Source: JAKFDI01 sp036676235
GTDB taxonomy: Bacteria > Pseudomonadota > Gammaproteobacteria > Burkholderiales > Burkholderiaceae_C
Direction: 5' to 3'
Assembly (NCBI GenBank): GCA_036676235.1
Contig: JAKFDI010000056.1
Coordinates: 32,358 to 96,357, forward strand
DNA: 64,000 nucleotides
Shown here: piece after piece, positions 11,552 to 20,210 of the stretch
How positions within the stretch are numbered: position 1 is the first letter of the stretch
How the letters are laid out: every line of letters begins with the position of its first letter
The notes under the pieces: generated by a model
Told to the model about the DNA's origin: nothing
Database searches by the model: none
The model's input: only the letters and a program-made list of their open reading frames with translations
Made by a program: the position numbers and the translations under genes

Positions 11552-13240
11552 TCACATGCCGGAATAGTTCGGCCCACCCCCGCCTTCGGGGGTGACCCAC
11601 ACGATGTTCTGCGTCGGGTCCTTGATGTCGCAGGTCTTGCAGTGCACGCAGTTCTGCGCGTTGATGACGAGGCGCGAGACGTTGTCGGAGTCGGTCACGA
11701 ACTCGTACACGCCGGCCGGGCAGTAGCGGCTCTCGGGGCCGGCGTACTTGTCGAGGTTGATCGCCACCGGCACCGTCGCATCCTTCAGCGTCAGGTGCGC
11801 GGGCTGGTTCTCTTCGTGGTTGGTGTTGCTGACGAACACGCTGGAGAGGCGGTCGAAGGTCAGCTTGCCGTCGGGCTTGGGGTAGTCGATCTTGGGGCAG
11901 TCCGACGCGGGTTTCAGCATCGCGTGGTCCGGCGTGTCGCGGTGCAGCGTCCACGGCGGGCTCTTCACGCCGAGCTTGGGGAGCAGCCATTGCTCGATGC
12001 CCGTCATGAGCGAGCCGATCCACAGGCCCTTCTTGAACCACGGCTTGAAGTTGCGCGAGGCGTCCAGTTCCTCGCGCAGCCAGCTCTTCTCGAAGGCTTC
12101 GGGGTAGGCGCTCAGCTCGTCGTGCTGGCGGCCCGCGGTGACTGCTGCGAACACGGCTTCACCGGCGAGCGAGCCGGTCTTGATGGCCGCATGGCTGCCC
12201 TTGATGCGCGCGGCGTTCATGTAGCCGGCATCGCAACCGACCAGCGCACCGCCCGGGAACACGGTCTTGGGCAGGCACTGCAGGCCGCCGTTGTTGAGCG
12301 CACGCGCGCCGTAGCCGATGCGCTTACCGCCTTCGAGATGCGCGCGAATCGACGGGTGCGTCTTCCAGCGCTGCATTTCCTCGAAGGGGCTGAGCCACGG
12401 GTTCTTGTAGTCGAGGCCGACCACGAGGCCCAGCGTCGCCTTGTTGTCTTCGAGGTGGTAGAGAAAGCCACCGCCGAAGGTGTCGCTCTCCATCGGCCAG
12501 CCGGCGGTGTGCACAACCAGCCCCGGCTTGGCCTTGGCCGGGTCGATCTCCCACAGCTCCTTCACGCCGATGGCCCAACTCGCCGGATCACGGCCCTCGT
12601 CGAGCTTGAACTTGCCGATCAGCTGCTTGCCGAGATGGCCGCGCGCGCCTTCGGCAAAGATCGTGTACTTGGCGTGCAGCTCCATGCCGAGCTGAAAGCT
12701 TTCGCTCGGCTCACCGTCCTTGCCGACGCCGAGGTTGCCGGTGGCCACGCCCTTGACCGAGCCGTCGTCGTTGTAGAGCACTTCGGCGGCCGAGAAGCCC
12801 GCGAAGATCTCGACGCCGAGCGCTTCGGCTTGCTGTCCCAGCCAGCGCACCACATTGCCGAGGGCGACGATGTAGTTGCCCTCGTTGTGCATCGTCCCCG
12901 GCACCAGCCAGTTCGGCGTGCGCAGTGCGCCGGTCTTGCTGAGAAAGAGCACGTCGTCGCTTGTCACCGGCTGGTTCAGCGGCGCACCCTTCTCCTTCCA
13001 GTCGGGAATCAGCTCGGTGAGCGCGCGTGGGTCCATCACTGCACCGCTGAGGATGTGCGCGCCCGGCTCCGAGCCTTTCTCGAGCACGACGACCGAGACT
13101 TCCTTGCCCTGTTCGGCCGCGAGTTGACGAATACGAATCGCGGTCGCGAGGCCGGCGGGGCCACCGCCCACGACGACCACGTCGTATTCCATCGATTCAC
13201 GCGGACCGTACTGTTCGAGGAGGGCTTGTGGTGTCGTCAT
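11552..13240 (-). CDS. Electron transfer flavoprotein-ubiquinone oxidoreductase (ETF-QO)
   Basis: The 562-residue inner-membrane flavoprotein takes electrons from ETF and reduces ubiquinone, linking fatty-acid and amino-acid oxidation to respiration. An N-terminal FAD dinucleotide fold is clear (DVVVVGGGPAGLATA, residues 20-34), followed by LEKGSEPGAHILSGAV. The C-terminal ferredoxin-like domain holds the 4Fe-4S cysteines Cys507, Cys531, Cys534 and Cys537 (NCVHCKTCDIKDP). Length and order match mitochondrial and proteobacterial ETF-QO. It is divergent from the SDR gene at 13416, and TAGAAT at about 13273-13278 on the minus strand could be its -10 box. The partner ETF beta gene starts 50 kb away, at 63883. 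Confidence 0.96.
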   Translation of the reverse strand: MTTPQALLEQYGPRESMEYDVVVVGGGPAGLATAIRIRQLAAEQGKEVSVVVLEKGSEPGAHILSGAVMDPRALTELIPDWKEKGAPLNQPVTSDDVLFLSKTGALRTPNWLVPGTMHNEGNYIVALGNVVRWLGQQAEALGVEIFAGFSAAEVLYNDDGSVKGVATGNLGVGKDGEPSESFQLGMELHAKYTIFAEGARGHLGKQLIGKFKLDEGRDPASWAIGVKELWEIDPAKAKPGLVVHTAGWPMESDTFGGGFLYHLEDNKATLGLVVGLDYKNPWLSPFEEMQRWKTHPSIRAHLEGGKRIGYGARALNNGGLQCLPKTVFPGGALVGCDAGYMNAARIKGSHAAIKTGSLAGEAVFAAVTAGRQHDELSAYPEAFEKSWLREELDASRNFKPWFKKGLWIGSLMTGIEQWLLPKLGVKSPPWTLHRDTPDHAMLKPASDCPKIDYPKPDGKLTFDRLSSVFVSNTNHEENQPAHLTLKDATVPVAINLDKYAGPESRYCPAGVYEFVTDSDNVSRLVINAQNCVHCKTCDIKDPTQNIVWVTPEGGGGPNYSGM

Positions 13241-13415
13241 GGAGCGCTTTTCGTAGATCGGGAGAACCGCGAATTCTACGGGTGCACCCTGCAGTGGCCA
13301 GCGTCCCGCCCAGCGGGAGAAATGGCCTCGCCGACGAGGGCCGACGCGATGGGGCGCGTGCTATCGTTTCTTCGATTTTTCCGCAGTCGAAGACAACACA
13401 TCCAGGAGTTCAGGC

Positions 13416-14198
13416 ATGGGCTACAGCATCGATCTTTCCGGGCGCGTGGCGCTCGTCACCGGTGCTTCGAGCGGGCTGGGCGCACAGTTCGCGAAGACGC
13501 TCGCGTCCGCCGGCTGCGGCGTGGTGCTTGCGGGGCGCCGCGTCGACCGGCTCAAGTCGCTGCGCGCGGAGATCGAGTCCGACGGCGGCAGCGCACACGT
13601 GGTCACCGTCGACGTGACCGACGTGCACAGCATCCGCGCCGCCGTGGCGCACGCCGAGACGGAGATGGGCACGCTCGACATCCTCATCAACAACTCGGGC
13701 GTGAGCACCACGCAGAAGCTCGTCGACGTGAGCGAGGAAGACTACGACTACGTGTTCGACACCAACACGCGCGGCGCGTTCTTCGTGGCGCAAGAGGTGG
13801 GCAAGCGCATGCTGGCGCGCGCGCGCGGCTCGGCGCCGGGCACCTTCACCGGCGGGCGCATCGTGAACATTGCCTCCATGGCGGGGCTGAAGGCGCTGGG
13901 CCAGATCGGCATCTATGCGATGAGCAAGGCCGCGGTGATCCACATGACGCGCGCGATGGCGCTGGAGTGGGGCCGCTACGGCATCAACGTGAACGCCATC
14001 TGCCCCGGCTACATCGACACCGAGATCAACCACCACCACTGGAAGACCGAGCAGGGGAAGAAGCTCGTCGACATGCTGCCGCGCAAGCGCGTGGGCCAGC
14101 CGAAGGACCTGGATTCGGTGCTGATGATGCTGTGCGCGAACGAGAGCCACTTCATCAACGGCGCGGTGATCCAGGCCGACGACGGCTTCGCAGTCTGA
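13416..14198 (+). CDS. Short-chain dehydrogenase/reductase
   Basis: This 260-residue classical SDR has the cofactor motif TGASSGLG at 15-22, NNSG in place of NNAG after strand 4, and the catalytic set Ser154, Tyr167 and Lys171 (GIYAMSKAAV). Charge patterns do not settle NAD versus NADP, although AGRRVDR after strand 2 favours NADPH. The ending GAVIQADDGFAV is typical of reductases acting on acyl or small hydroxy substrates. The start is supported by an AGGAG site eight bases upstream. It leads a probable three-gene run with yceH (13-base gap) and a thioesterase, which hints at acyl-CoA chemistry, but the substrate is not known. Confidence 0.9.
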   Translation: MGYSIDLSGRVALVTGASSGLGAQFAKTLASAGCGVVLAGRRVDRLKSLRAEIESDGGSAHVVTVDVTDVHSIRAAVAHAETEMGTLDILINNSGVSTTQKLVDVSEEDYDYVFDTNTRGAFFVAQEVGKRMLARARGSAPGTFTGGRIVNIASMAGLKALGQIGIYAMSKAAVIHMTRAMALEWGRYGINVNAICPGYIDTEINHHHWKTEQGKKLVDMLPRKRVGQPKDLDSVLMMLCANESHFINGAVIQADDGFAV

Positions 14199-14211
14199 GC
14201 CGGACGCCAGC

Positions 14212-14874
14212 GTGAGGGAACTCTCGTTGCTGGAAGCGCGCGTGCTCGGCGTGCTGGTGGAAAAGGCGCACACCGTGCCGGACAGCTATCCGTTGTCGCT
14301 CAATGCGCTGGTCTCGGGGTGCAACCAGAAGACGGCGCGCGATCCGGTGATCAACGCGACCGATGCGGAAGTGCAGGATGCCGCCGATTCGCTGAAGGGC
14401 CTGAGCCTCGCGTTCGAGAGCAGCGGCTCGCGCGTCGCTCGCTACGAGCACAACATGGCGCGTGCGATGGGGCTGCCGTCGCAGGCGGTGGCGCTGCTCA
14501 CGGTGCTTATGCTGCGGGGCCCGCAGACCAGCGCCGAACTGCGGGCCAACAGCGAACGGCTGCATCGCTTCTCCGACGTGTCGTCGGTCGACGGCTTCCT
14601 GATCGAGCTGACCGAACGGCCCGAAGAGAAGGGCGGCCCGCTGGTGATCAAGCTGCCGCGCGCGCCTGGCATGCGCGAAGCGCGCTGGGCACATCTGATG
14701 TGCGGCCCCGTCGACGTGTCGAATCTGCCGGTCGCAGCCGGCGGCGACGACTTCGTGGCGACGAGTGAACTGGCCGCGATGAAGACGCAGCAGGCGGCCA
14801 TGCGCGCCGAGATTGACCAGCTGCGTGCGCTCGTCGACCGGCTCTACACCGAACTGGGCGTGACCCGCGACTGA
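14212..14874 (+). CDS. yceH: YceH/DUF480 family protein
   Basis: The 220-residue protein is a full-length DUF480 member. The hallmark N-terminal block LSLLEARVLGVLVEKAHTVP and the SGCNQKTARDPV segment are present, as is the repeat-related GLPSQAVALLTVLMLRGPQT. The fold is known to be two winged-helix domains. The last 30 residues (AAMRAEIDQLRALVDRLYTEL) form a predicted coiled coil. The start is GTG at 14212, with no strong ribosome site. The gene begins 13 bases after the SDR stop, so coupling to upstream translation is likely. Molecular function is not established. Confidence 0.92.
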   Translation: MRELSLLEARVLGVLVEKAHTVPDSYPLSLNALVSGCNQKTARDPVINATDAEVQDAADSLKGLSLAFESSGSRVARYEHNMARAMGLPSQAVALLTVLMLRGPQTSAELRANSERLHRFSDVSSVDGFLIELTERPEEKGGPLVIKLPRAPGMREARWAHLMCGPVDVSNLPVAAGGDDFVATSELAAMKTQQAAMRAEIDQLRALVDRLYTELGVTRD

Positions 14875-14890
14875 GGCAGGACGAACGACG

Positions 14891-15310
14891 ATGCGTTTCG
14901 AGATTCCCGAACAGAAGAAGCTGACCAACGAGTGCGTGATCCCCATCCGCTGGGGCGACATGGACGCGATGGGCCACGTCAACAACACGGTCTACTTCCG
15001 ATACCTGGAGATCGTGCGCATCGCATGGTTCGATCTGGTGGGCTGCGCGCCCGACCCGAGCGGCGAAGGACCGGTCATCGTGAACGCCTTCTGCAACTTC
15101 CAGAAGCAGATCGAGTACCCGGGTTCGCTGCTGGTGAAGCACTTCGTGTGCAACCCCGGGCGCACCAGCATCGACAGCTACACCACGATCGAACGCAGCG
15201 ACCAGCCGGGCCTGGTGTACGCATCCGGCGGCGCCACCATCGTGTGGACCAACTTCCCGGTGCAGAAGTCGGCACCGCTGCCCGATTGGTTGCGGGCGCT
15301 CGTGGCCTGA
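14891..15310 (+). CDS. Acyl-CoA thioesterase, hot-dog fold (4HBT/YbgC type)
   Basis: The 139-residue single hot-dog domain carries the motif RWGDMDAMGHVNNTVYFRYLE near residues 23-41, with the aspartate that serves as nucleophile or base in the 4-hydroxybenzoyl-CoA thioesterase family. Length fits one domain of the tetrameric enzymes. It should hydrolyse an acyl-CoA; chain length cannot be read from the sequence. It lies 16 bases after yceH, last in the run, and converges on the LuxR-type gene with 3 bases between stops. Confidence 0.9.
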   Translation: MRFEIPEQKKLTNECVIPIRWGDMDAMGHVNNTVYFRYLEIVRIAWFDLVGCAPDPSGEGPVIVNAFCNFQKQIEYPGSLLVKHFVCNPGRTSIDSYTTIERSDQPGLVYASGGATIVWTNFPVQKSAPLPDWLRALVA

Positions 15311-15313
15311 CGA

Positions 15314-15886
15314 TCAGGCGCTCAGCAGCTTCTGCACCAGCAGCGGCGTCGTGGCTGCCTGGTATTTCTTCATCAGCCGCGCCCGGTACACGTCCACCGT
15401 GCGCGGGCTGATGCCCAGGCGCTTGCCCACCTGCTTGCTGGTGAGCCCGTCGACCAGCAGCGCGGCGATCTCACGCTCGCGCGGCGTGAGGTCGGCGCTG
15501 ACCTGGCGCCGCGCCGACAGGTCCTCGAAGCTCCAGATGCCGGCCGCATGCGGCTGCGCCGGATCGAGCGCGCGACCGGACACGTGGCACCAGAACAGCT
15601 CGCCGGCCTGCGGGCCGCCGGTGCGTTTCATCACGCGCTCGTCGGCGTACCCGCCGCGTGCGTTGAGGCTGGCGACGATGCGGTTGCCCGTGCGCTCGAA
15701 CTCGACCTGCGTCGGGTACAGCAGCTCGAACGACTGGCCGACGAACTGCTCGCGCGTGGCGCCGAACATGTCGAGCAATTGCTGATTGCAGTCGACCATC
15801 AGGCGGTTGCGCGAGAGCACGAGGCCGATCGGCGCCAGGTCGAAAGCCATGCGGTAGTCGAGGGCCGCGCCGTGGGTGGGAGCCAT
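15314..15886 (-). CDS. PAS domain LuxR-family transcription regulator
   Basis: The 190-residue regulator has an N-terminal PAS sensor (residues about 10-125: AFDLAPIGLVLSRNRLMVDCN, then FELLYPTQVEF). A C-terminal LuxR/FixJ DNA-binding domain follows (LTPREREIAALLVDGLTSKQVGKRLGISPRTVDVYRARL in pieces, about 133-175). It has no phospho-receiver domain, so the signal is presumably sensed by PAS directly. It is transcribed away from scoA. Two TACGTA-containing repeats lie in the 82-base gap, which suggests it controls scoAB and perhaps itself. Known relatives sit beside CoA-transferase genes in related genomes, which is context only. Confidence 0.88.
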   Translation of the reverse strand: MAPTHGAALDYRMAFDLAPIGLVLSRNRLMVDCNQQLLDMFGATREQFVGQSFELLYPTQVEFERTGNRIVASLNARGGYADERVMKRTGGPQAGELFWCHVSGRALDPAQPHAAGIWSFEDLSARRQVSADLTPREREIAALLVDGLTSKQVGKRLGISPRTVDVYRARLMKKYQAATTPLLVQKLLSA

Positions 15887-15893
15887 TAGTCAA

Positions 15894-15935
15894 TCTTACG
15901 TAACGACTACGCAATGGCTTACGTAGTACGCTGCA
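15894..15935. promoter_or_regulatory. Direct TACGTA repeats between the PAS-LuxR gene and scoA
   Basis: CTTACGTAACGACTACGC at 15895-15912 is followed by CTTACGTAGTACGC at 15918-15931. Each half contains the palindrome TACGTA and ends in TACGC. LuxR/FixJ-type domains bind short dyads of this kind, so these are candidate operators for the divergent regulator. The pairing is inference from position and repetition. Confidence 0.55.
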
Positions 15936-15968
15936 CAACCCGATCGAAAACCCTCCGGAGACGGATCA

Positions 15969-16670
15969 ATGAACAAGCTCTATCCGAGTGCAGCCAAAGC
16001 GCTCGAAGGCGTCGTGGCCGATGGCCAGCTGATGGCCGTCGGCGGCTTCGGCCTTTGCGGCATTCCCGAAGCGCTGATCGCCGCGCTGCGCGACTCGAAG
16101 GTCAAGAACCTGAGCGTCATCTCCAACAACGCAGGCGTCGACGGCTTCGGCCTCGGCCAATTGCTGGAGACGCGCCAGATCAGGAAGATGATCGCGAGCT
16201 ACGTGGGCGAGAACAAGGAGTTCGAGCGCCAGTACCTCGCCGGCGAACTCGAACTCGAGTTCACGCCGCAGGGCACGCTGGCCGAGAAGCTGCGCGCCGG
16301 TGGCGCCGGCATCCCGGCCTTCTTCACGCGCACCGGCGTGGGCACGCTGGTGGCCGAAGGCAAGGAAACGCGCGAGTTCGACGGCCACACCTTCGTGATG
16401 GAACGCTCGCTCGTGCCCGACGTGGCGCTGGTCAAGGCGCACACCGCCGACAAGAGCGGCAACCTCGTGTTCCGCCGCACCGCGCGTAACTTCAACCCCG
16501 CCTGCGCGATGGCCGGCAAGATCACCATCGTCGAAGTGGAGCACCTGGTGGAGGTCGGCGAACTCGACCCCGACGCCGTGCACCTGCCCGGCATCTACGT
16601 GCACCGCATCGTGGTGAACGCATCGCCCGAGAAGCGCATCGAGAAGCGCACCATCCGCGCTGCGGCTTAA
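15969..16670 (+). CDS. scoA: 3-oxoacid CoA-transferase subunit A
   Basis: The 233-residue alpha subunit belongs to the enzyme that moves CoA from succinyl-CoA to acetoacetate or a similar 3-oxoacid. The family CoA-binding glycine loop VGGFGLCGIPEALI lies near residue 25, with SNNAGVDGFGLG near 58 and the long FFTRTGVGTLVAEGKE region. It is the full length for a separate A subunit. CCGGAG precedes the ATG. scoB follows after 10 bases, so the two are translated together. The divergent PAS-LuxR gene probably regulates the pair. Confidence 0.95.
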   Translation: MNKLYPSAAKALEGVVADGQLMAVGGFGLCGIPEALIAALRDSKVKNLSVISNNAGVDGFGLGQLLETRQIRKMIASYVGENKEFERQYLAGELELEFTPQGTLAEKLRAGGAGIPAFFTRTGVGTLVAEGKETREFDGHTFVMERSLVPDVALVKAHTADKSGNLVFRRTARNFNPACAMAGKITIVEVEHLVEVGELDPDAVHLPGIYVHRIVVNASPEKRIEKRTIRAAA

Positions 16671-16680
16671 GGAGAAGAAC

Positions 16681-17319
16681 ATGCCCTGGACCCAAGACCA
16701 AATGGCCGCCAAGGCCGCCTCCGAGCTGAAGGACGGCTACTACGTCAACCTCGGCATCGGCATCCCGACGCTCGTCGCCAACTTCGTGCCGAAAGACATC
16801 GAGGTGTGGCTGCAAAGCGAGAACGGCATGCTGGGCATCGGCCCCTTCCCGACGGACGACGAGGTCGACGCCGACCTCATCAACGCCGGCAAGCAGACGG
16901 TGACCACCATCCCCGGCACCAGCATCTTCGGCTCGCACGACAGCTTCGCGATGATCCGCGGCGGCAAGATCAACCTCGCCATCCTCGGCGCCATGCAGGT
17001 CAGCGAAAAGGGCGATCTCGCCAACTGGATGATCCCCGGCAAGATGGTCAAGGGCATGGGCGGCGCCATGGACCTGGTGGGCGGCGTGCCGCGCGTGCTT
17101 GTCGTGATGGAACACGTCGCGAAGAAGAAGGACGGCACCACCGACCTCAAGATCCTGCCGCAGTGCACCCTGCCGCTCACCGGCGTGGGCGTGGTCAACC
17201 GCATCATCACCGACCTGGCGGTGATGGACGTGACGGCGCAGGGCCTGAAGGTCGTGGAGATGGCGCCGGGGGTGACGCGCGAGGAACTGCAGTCGAAGAC
17301 GGGCGTGCCGCTGCAGTGA
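16681..17319 (+). CDS. scoB: 3-oxoacid CoA-transferase subunit B
   Basis: The 212-residue beta subunit carries the catalytic glutamate, Glu47 in LQSENGMLGIGP, which forms the enzyme-CoA thioester. NLGIGIPTLVANFVP near residue 23 and GGAMDLVGG near 120 are typical of the family. A strong AAGGAGAA site precedes the ATG at 16681. It works with scoA in ketone-body or acetoacetate use. Downstream lies a REP-like palindrome rather than a further operon gene. Confidence 0.96.
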   Translation: MPWTQDQMAAKAASELKDGYYVNLGIGIPTLVANFVPKDIEVWLQSENGMLGIGPFPTDDEVDADLINAGKQTVTTIPGTSIFGSHDSFAMIRGGKINLAILGAMQVSEKGDLANWMIPGKMVKGMGGAMDLVGGVPRVLVVMEHVAKKKDGTTDLKILPQCTLPLTGVGVVNRIITDLAVMDVTAQGLKVVEMAPGVTREELQSKTGVPLQ

Positions 17320-17359
17320 GGTGACGAGAAGGGTGGGGCGTGGCGTGCCGCTCCACCAC

Positions 17360-17457
17360 CCGTTCGCCCGGAGCCTGTCGAAGGGCCGGGCTGAGCTTGC
17401 CGAAGCCCTCGACCGCACCGATGCCCCCATCCGCTCGCCCTGAGGTATCGAAGGGCC
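17360..17457. repeat. REP-like palindromic element, copy 2
   Basis: This element has the same modules as the one at 580: CCGTTCGCCC, GAGCCTGTCGAAGGGCC, GGGCTGAGCTTGCCGAAGCC, then the inverted CGCTCGCCCTGAGG and TATCGAAGGGCC. Here the half-units are partly direct rather than forming a single clean hairpin. It fills the gap between scoB and the acetyltransferase start. Confidence 0.7.
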
Positions 17458-17489
17458 AACCCGGTCCAGCCGATCCCTTGCACCCCCGA

Positions 17490-18026
17490 ATGACCACCTG
17501 GTCCGTGGCCCCCGCTCAACCCGAGCACCTCCCTGCGCTCCCCCACATCGAGCGTGAAGCTGCCACCCTGTTCCCCCCCGGCAGCTTCCCACCCGGCTTC
17601 ACCGACCGCACCGTCGATGAAGCCCTGCTGCAAGCCGCCCAGCACGAAGGCCGCCTCTGGGTCGCCCTCGACCACGATACCGACGAGCCCGTCGGCTTCG
17701 CCCTCGCGATGGTGATCGAGACCACGGCCTTCCTCGGCGAAGTCGATGTGCTACCCGCTCACGGCCGCCGCGGCATCGGGCGGGCGCTGGTCGAGCGCGC
17801 CATCGCCTGGGCCGCCGCGCAAGGCTGGCCGAGGCTCGCGCTCACCACCTTTGCCGATCTGCCATGGAATGCGGCCTTCTATCGGAAGCTGGGGTTCGAG
17901 GTGATGGACGAGGCCGGCTTGCCCGAACCCGTGCGGGCTGCGCTGGCGCGCGAAGCCGCCGAGGGTGTCGATCGGCGAGTCGCCATGGCTCTCGCACTCG
18001 GACGAGATCGGCATCCAGATGCGTAG
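17490..18026 (+). CDS. GNAT family N-acetyltransferase
   Basis: The 178-residue acetyltransferase has the motif A acetyl-CoA loop VLPAHGRRGIGRALVERA and motif B with LALTTFADLPWNAAFYRKLGF. These are the standard Gcn5-type features. The substrate is not predictable. The start taken is the ATG at 17490 (MTTWSVAPAQPEH). The frame is open upstream through the REP-like element, but that part would not be protein of this family. There is no strong ribosome site. Confidence 0.85.
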   Translation: MTTWSVAPAQPEHLPALPHIEREAATLFPPGSFPPGFTDRTVDEALLQAAQHEGRLWVALDHDTDEPVGFALAMVIETTAFLGEVDVLPAHGRRGIGRALVERAIAWAAAQGWPRLALTTFADLPWNAAFYRKLGFEVMDEAGLPEPVRAALAREAAEGVDRRVAMALALGRDRHPDA

Positions 18027-18068
18027 TACCTTCCTGCGATCCACGACCACACGAATGCGGGAGATGCC

Positions 18069-18608
18069 ATGAAGAAGCGCGCCGATCTGACGCACAGGCT
18101 TGCCAACCTCGATGACCTCGACGCGTTGCGCGCGCTGATGGACGCCGCGATCTCGCAACTTCAACGACCGTTTCTCGACGACGACCAGATCGCGTCGAGC
18201 CGCACGATCATGGGCCTGGACACGCAGCTCATCGCGGATCGAACGTATTTCGTCGTCGAAGCAAGCGGCGAGCTGGCCGGCTGCGGCGGCTGGAGCCGCC
18301 GCGCCACGCTGTACGGCGCGGATCAATCGCCCGGCCGCGATGCGGCACTGCTCGATCCGGCGCAGCATGCGGCGCGTATCCGTGCGATGTACACGCACCC
18401 GCGGCACACGCGCCAAGGTGTTGGCCGATTGATCCTCTCCTTGTGTGAAGCCGCGGCAAGGGCCGAGCAGTTCAAGTGCGTGGAGATGATGGCCACGCTG
18501 GCGGGCGAGCCGCTCTATCGGGCGTGCGGCTATGCGGCGATCGAACGCACGGTCGACGACCGCGGCGGCGCTGCCGTGCCGCTGTTGCGCATGCAGAAGT
18601 TGCTTTGA
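18069..18608 (+). CDS. GNAT family N-acetyltransferase
   Basis: This is a second 179-residue acetyltransferase, unlike the preceding one in sequence. The acetyl-CoA loop reads MYTHPRHTRQGVGRLILSL, and GEPLYRACGYAAIERT forms the C-terminal strand. GGGAGA sits six bases before the ATG. It ends only about 110 bases before the decayed mobile region, so it marks the left border of the core genome here. The substrate is unknown. Confidence 0.87.
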   Translation: MKKRADLTHRLANLDDLDALRALMDAAISQLQRPFLDDDQIASSRTIMGLDTQLIADRTYFVVEASGELAGCGGWSRRATLYGADQSPGRDAALLDPAQHAARIRAMYTHPRHTRQGVGRLILSLCEAAARAEQFKCVEMMATLAGEPLYRACGYAAIERTVDDRGGAAVPLLRMQKLL

Positions 18609-18714
18609 TGCGTGGGTCGGAGCGCTGGGACCGGGATACGGTACGGTGCCGAAATCAGAAGCCATCGAGGTCGCCTGTGCGCGTTGAACCAGTTTCGGAA
18701 CCGCAGTACGAACC

Positions 18715-18881
18715 GGGGGTGCGGCAGAAAACTTGGACTGGTTAAGCAGCGATCCCCAGGCTTCTGCGGTGCTCGGCGGGACTGCGGAAGCCAAGTGAGT
18801 TCTTGATCCGCACGTCGTTGTACCAGCGGATGTAGGCATCCAACGCCGCCACGAACTCTTCGATGGTCGTCGACCGCATCT
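18715..18881 (-). mobile_element. IS3-family insertion sequence remnant (transposase C-terminus and right end)
   Basis: Read on the minus strand, codons down to the stop at 18742 give the C-terminal end of an IS3-type DDE transposase: IEEFVAALDAYIRWYND followed by VRIKNSLGFRSPAEHRR and SLGIAA. Just after the stop comes CCAGTCCAAGTTTTCTGCCG, which looks like the terminal inverted repeat. No catalytic core remains: upstream of about 18870 the sequence switches to a trbI fragment. So only about 45 codons plus one end of the element survive. Confidence 0.8.
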
Positions 18882-19330
18882 CGCGCCTGGTCGGTCGCTA
18901 CGACAGCCAGGTGGCCTTCGGACAGCGTCGCGTGTTACTGGTATGGACACGGCTGATCCTGCCGGACACGTCATCGGTGGCGCTCGACCGTCTGCCCGGC
19001 ATTGACCCTGCCGGCTACGCCGGGCTTGAAGATGGTGTTGATTGGCAGTGGGACCGCATCCTGGCCGGCGCTGCACTGTCCACGCTGTTGGGTATCGGGG
19101 CCGAATTGGCAGCACCAGAGAGCCGCACCGATGGCAACCGCATCGTCATCGCTGGGCGGGAGAGCGCACAGGAGACGGTGAACCAGGTTGGGCAGGAGAT
19201 CACGAAGCGCAACGTGAGCATCCAGCCGACGCTGACGATCCGGCCCGGCTTCCCGATGCGGGTGATGTTCAGCAAGGATCTGGTACTGCGGCCGTATCAG
19301 CCGTTGTTTTTCCAGAGGGGATCGGCCTTC
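18882..19330 (+). pseudogene. trbI: trbI (VirB10-like conjugation protein), internal/C-terminal fragment
   Basis: The frame reads SRLVGRYDSQVAFGQRRVLL, then LPDTSSVALDRLPG, GIDPAGYAGLEDGVDW, ILAGAALSTLLGIGAELAAP and VLRPYQPLFFQRG. This is the conserved outer-membrane-core half of TrbI, a VirB10-type component of the conjugative type IV secretion channel. The N-terminal half and the inner-membrane anchor are missing, cut at the IS3 junction near 18870. After FFQRG, near 19320, the usual short tail is replaced by unrelated sequence. No other trb gene is present, so it is dead. It shows that a trb-type conjugative element once lay here. Confidence 0.85.
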
Positions 19331-19403
19331 ATCGCACGCGACCGGGGTTTCAAAGCGGCGAAAAGGGCGAAGCCGCGAGGCCGGTCGATCCGGCCTCATA
19401 GGC

Positions 19404-20210
19404 CTATCCCAGACCCTGCGCCAGCAAGGCGGCTTGTTCGGCGAACTTTGCCGGGCTCTTGCGTTTCAGTTGATTCAGGTTCTGCAGCTTCCAGCGAATG
19501 CCGGGCAGATGCTCGACATGTGCGACGCCCAGCAACGGCCATTCGGGTTGACCGTTGACGAGTGAGAGCAGAAAGCGGCGCTCATCGGCATCAAGGCTGC
19601 TTTGCAGTTCCTGAACCATGCGTTCGCGCGCGGCCAGTAGCGCGCCCAGTTCTACCGGCTCGGTGGTGCCGGATGCCTGGGGTAATGCCTTCATGCACGA
19701 ACAACTGCATCACGTCGAACAGATCGCGGGGATACTGGCGGTCCATGGCTGCGACGAGTTTGCCGCCATACACATCCTCCAGCGACACCACTGGAATCTC
19801 CAGCTCCGCCAACAAGGTGTCGCGGGCCGCAGGCGTCAAGGCCGCGGTGCGCACGGGCTGGACGGTGCCACGCATCACGAAGTTCACTTCGACCTTGACC
19901 TCGATCTTTCCGCGGCGTACCAGTAGTTTGGTTTCGCCGACATCGGCTGTTGCCAGCGCGTGCGTCTGAAAACCCCGGGCGTTCAGGCGTTCCGCGGATT
20001 GCCGGATGGCGTCATTGAGCGGGCGAGTGCTGCATCACGAGGCAGGCTGTGGTCGGGGAAGACCAGATCCAGATCGACCGACAGCCGTGGCATATCACGG
20101 ATGAACAGATTGATCGCGGTACCGCCCTTGAGCGCGAACGTGCCGTCCGCAAAGACGAAGGGCGCGATCTGGGTCAGCAGGCGGGCGGTGTAGAGGTAGG
20201 TCTGGTTCAT
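19404..20210 (-). pseudogene. AbiEii-type nucleotidyltransferase toxin, frameshifted and partly deleted
   Basis: The start (MNQTYLYTARLLTQIAPF, ATG at 20210) overlaps the AbiEi stop by ATGA. The nucleotidyltransferase core is present: FALKGGTAINLF then LSVDLDLVF, the GG and DxD motifs. Near 20020 the frame breaks. One frame ends soon after RDAALARS. The right continuation, LNDAIRQSAERLNARGFQTH, is in another frame and runs on through VSLEDVYGGKLVAAMDRQYP and DLFDVMQLFVHEGIT. A second break near 19690 brings back the C-terminal helix block (LSLVNGQPEWPLLGVAHVEH, IRWKLQNLNQLKRKSP) in a third reading. About 50 expected residues seem deleted there. The toxin is therefore inactive unless sequencing errors are to blame. 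Confidence 0.85.

Noticed and set aside
11066..14215. A 1049-codon plus-strand frame opposite ETF-QO and its neighbours
   Set aside because: It is antisense to clear genes (DUF2868, ETF-QO) and overlaps the SDR in another frame. The sequence is Arg/Ala/His-rich without any family motif. Such frames are expected from third-position GC bias.
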